This document shows positions 5,546 through 6,404 of a DNA stretch of 6,404 nucleotides, piece by piece (within the stretch, counting starts at the first letter, position 1; each line of letters starts with the position of its first letter). The stretch covers positions 1 through 6,404 of the forward strand of contig JAIESS010000105.1 of the NCBI GenBank assembly GCA_019745755.1, in the 5' to 3' direction. The notes under the pieces are model-generated. The model did no database searches. It was not told the origin of the DNA and saw nothing but the letters and a program-made list of their open reading frames with translations. The translations under genes and the position numbers were made by a program. This stretch comes from Alphaproteobacteria bacterium. GTDB taxonomy: Bacteria; Pseudomonadota; Alphaproteobacteria; Paracaedibacterales; JAKBAR01.

Positions 5546-5553
5546 AAAGGAGA
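5546..5553 (+). promoter_or_regulatory. Near-perfect Shine-Dalgarno for the His-rich small ORF
   Basis: AAAGGAGA lies 6 bases before the ATG at 5560. It is the strongest ribosome-binding site in the window, and the main evidence that the short ORF behind it is translated. Confidence 0.8.
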
Positions 5554-5559
5554 TTTATC

Positions 5560-5661
5560 ATGCATCATCATTTTCATCACGACAAAACCGTAAATACACT
5601 CACATTTTTTAAAATACTTAATGCGAAACGAGGTTGGCTATGCTTATTCCAAACATATTAA
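5560..5661 (+). CDS. 33-residue His-rich small ORF, candidate leader peptide
   Basis: The ORF begins MHHHFHHD: five of the first seven residues are histidine (CAT CAT CAT TTT CAT CAC). It ends with an aromatic-rich tail (GWLCLFQTY). It starts 25 bases after the stop of the first substrate-binding protein, has a near-perfect Shine-Dalgarno, and its last 22 bases overlap the start of the next gene (ATG at 5640) in another frame. Runs of one amino acid's codons at the start of a tiny ORF are the hallmark of operon leader peptides such as HisL, where ribosome stalling on scarce charged tRNA controls downstream expression. Here the overlap points to translational coupling rather than classical attenuation. 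I see no GC-rich terminator between this ORF and the next start. Alternatives are a metal-binding micropeptide or a chance ORF. Confidence 0.55.
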   Translation: MHHHFHHDKTVNTLTFFKILNAKRGWLCLFQTY

Positions 5662-6404
5662 AATCATTTAAAACATTAACACTTAACCTATTCACTATCT
5701 TATCAGCGTGCATTCTCTTCACGGCATGTTCTGAAACATCCAAACCAAAAGTTGGCGTTATCCAAACAAGTGATCACGAAGCCCTTGATGCTACGCGTTT
5801 GGGCGTGATGGATGATTTGCGGAGCAAGGGACTTATTCCCGATCAAGATATTATTTTTAAATGGGAATCAGCTCAGGGTAATCCCGCCACAGCATCCCAA
5901 ATTGCACAAAAGTTTATTGGGCAAAAATATGATGTTATCGTTACGATTGGTACTCTTGCGTCTCAATCGACGCTTCAAGCGGTAAAAGGTTCTAGCATTC
6001 CCGTTATTTATGCATCGGTTACGGACCCTAAAAATGCCAAGCTTACGGGGAATATATCGGGGGTGTCCAACTTTATTGAGCCAAAAATTCAGTTTGAAAC
6101 GTTTCAAAAAATTCTTCCTCATCTTAAAAAGATTGGTGTGATTTATAGTCCAGGCGAGCAAAATTCCGTGGTTTTGAATGAACTCATGGAAAAGGTTGGA
6201 AAGGAACTTGGTCTTGAGGTTGTCTTTGCACCAGCTAGCAAAACAAGTGACGTGTATGCGGCGGCTATGAGTCTTGTTGGCAAGGCCGATGCACTTTTTG
6301 TGAATAATGATAACGTTGCTCTCGCTGCTTTTGATGCGGTTTTAAAAGTGGGTAAAGAAAATAAGGTGCCTGTTTTTGTGAGCGATACGGACCTTGTTGC
6401 AAAG
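5640..6404 (+). CDS. ABC transporter substrate-binding lipoprotein, COG2984/PF04392 family (3' end outside window)
   Basis: The frame is open from ATG 5640 to the window edge, giving 255 residues of a protein expected to be about 320. GAGG (5630-5633) lies 6 bases upstream, inside the His-rich small ORF. The N-terminus is a lipoprotein signal (hydrophobic stretch, then LFTAC with Cys30 as the lipid-modified residue), so the mature protein would be membrane-tethered. It is a clear paralogue of the preceding substrate-binding protein: KVGVIQTS, ESAQGNPATASQIAQKF, YDVIVTIGT, IPVIYASVTDPKNAKL, IGVIYSPGEQNSV, MSLVGKADALFVNNDN and VPVFVSDTD all align with its counterparts. The two probably serve one or two related importers with different ligand preference. 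The rest of the locus is beyond the window. Confidence 0.93.
   Translation, partial: MLIPNILKSFKTLTLNLFTILSACILFTACSETSKPKVGVIQTSDHEALDATRLGVMDDLRSKGLIPDQDIIFKWESAQGNPATASQIAQKFIGQKYDVIVTIGTLASQSTLQAVKGSSIPVIYASVTDPKNAKLTGNISGVSNFIEPKIQFETFQKILPHLKKIGVIYSPGEQNSVVLNELMEKVGKELGLEVVFAPASKTSDVYAAAMSLVGKADALFVNNDNVALAAFDAVLKVGKENKVPVFVSDTDLVAK

Noticed and set aside
5868..6161. 97-codon minus-strand ORF
   Set aside because: It is the antisense shadow of the substrate-binding lipoprotein, whose frame aligns with its paralogue throughout this stretch.

Overview
The window looks like a moderately AT-rich chromosome piece from an alphaproteobacterium. A host-associated or intracellular lineage of the Holosporales/Rickettsiales kind seems likely. 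This rests on the style of the proteins (a secreted DUF2608-type HAD protein, two orphan secreted proteins, one with an F-box-like motif, and amino-acid-type solute-binding proteins) and on base composition. It is an inference, not a database result. All confident genes are on the + strand.

Layout. Positions 1-504 hold the C-terminal third of biotin carboxylase (accC). Positions 505-1149 contain no convincing protein gene. They hold a promoter-like sequence (632-659), a run of well-formed hairpins at about 666-888 that looks like an unassigned structured RNA, a 24-base direct repeat (892-939), and an AT-rich palindromic leader. Two small secreted proteins of unknown function follow (1150-1914 and 2041-2547), each with a Sec signal peptide ending in Ala-Met-Asp and each followed by an intrinsic terminator. 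Positions 2548-2900 hold the second terminator and an open frame without a start codon that may be a gene remnant. Then come a RidA-family protein (2901-3380) and an exported DUF2608/HAD-like protein (3539-4396).

The right end is a transport locus. Two paralogous ABC-transporter substrate-binding proteins (COG2984/PF04392 type, often linked to tryptophan/tyrosine uptake) lie in tandem: a membrane-anchored or exported one (4560-5534) and a lipoprotein (5640 to the window end, truncated). Two features suggest post-transcriptional control. A 71-base hairpin (4480-4550), in register with no bulges, buries the ribosome-binding site of the first protein. A 33-codon His-rich ORF (5560-5661, beginning MHHHFHHD) with a very strong Shine-Dalgarno sequence overlaps the start of the second. 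The His-rich ORF resembles amino-acid operon leader peptides, so the locus may sense amino-acid supply during translation.

The most noteworthy points are the hairpin-plus-leader-peptide arrangement at the transporter locus, the unassigned structured RNA at 666-888, and the secreted protein with an F-box-like motif.
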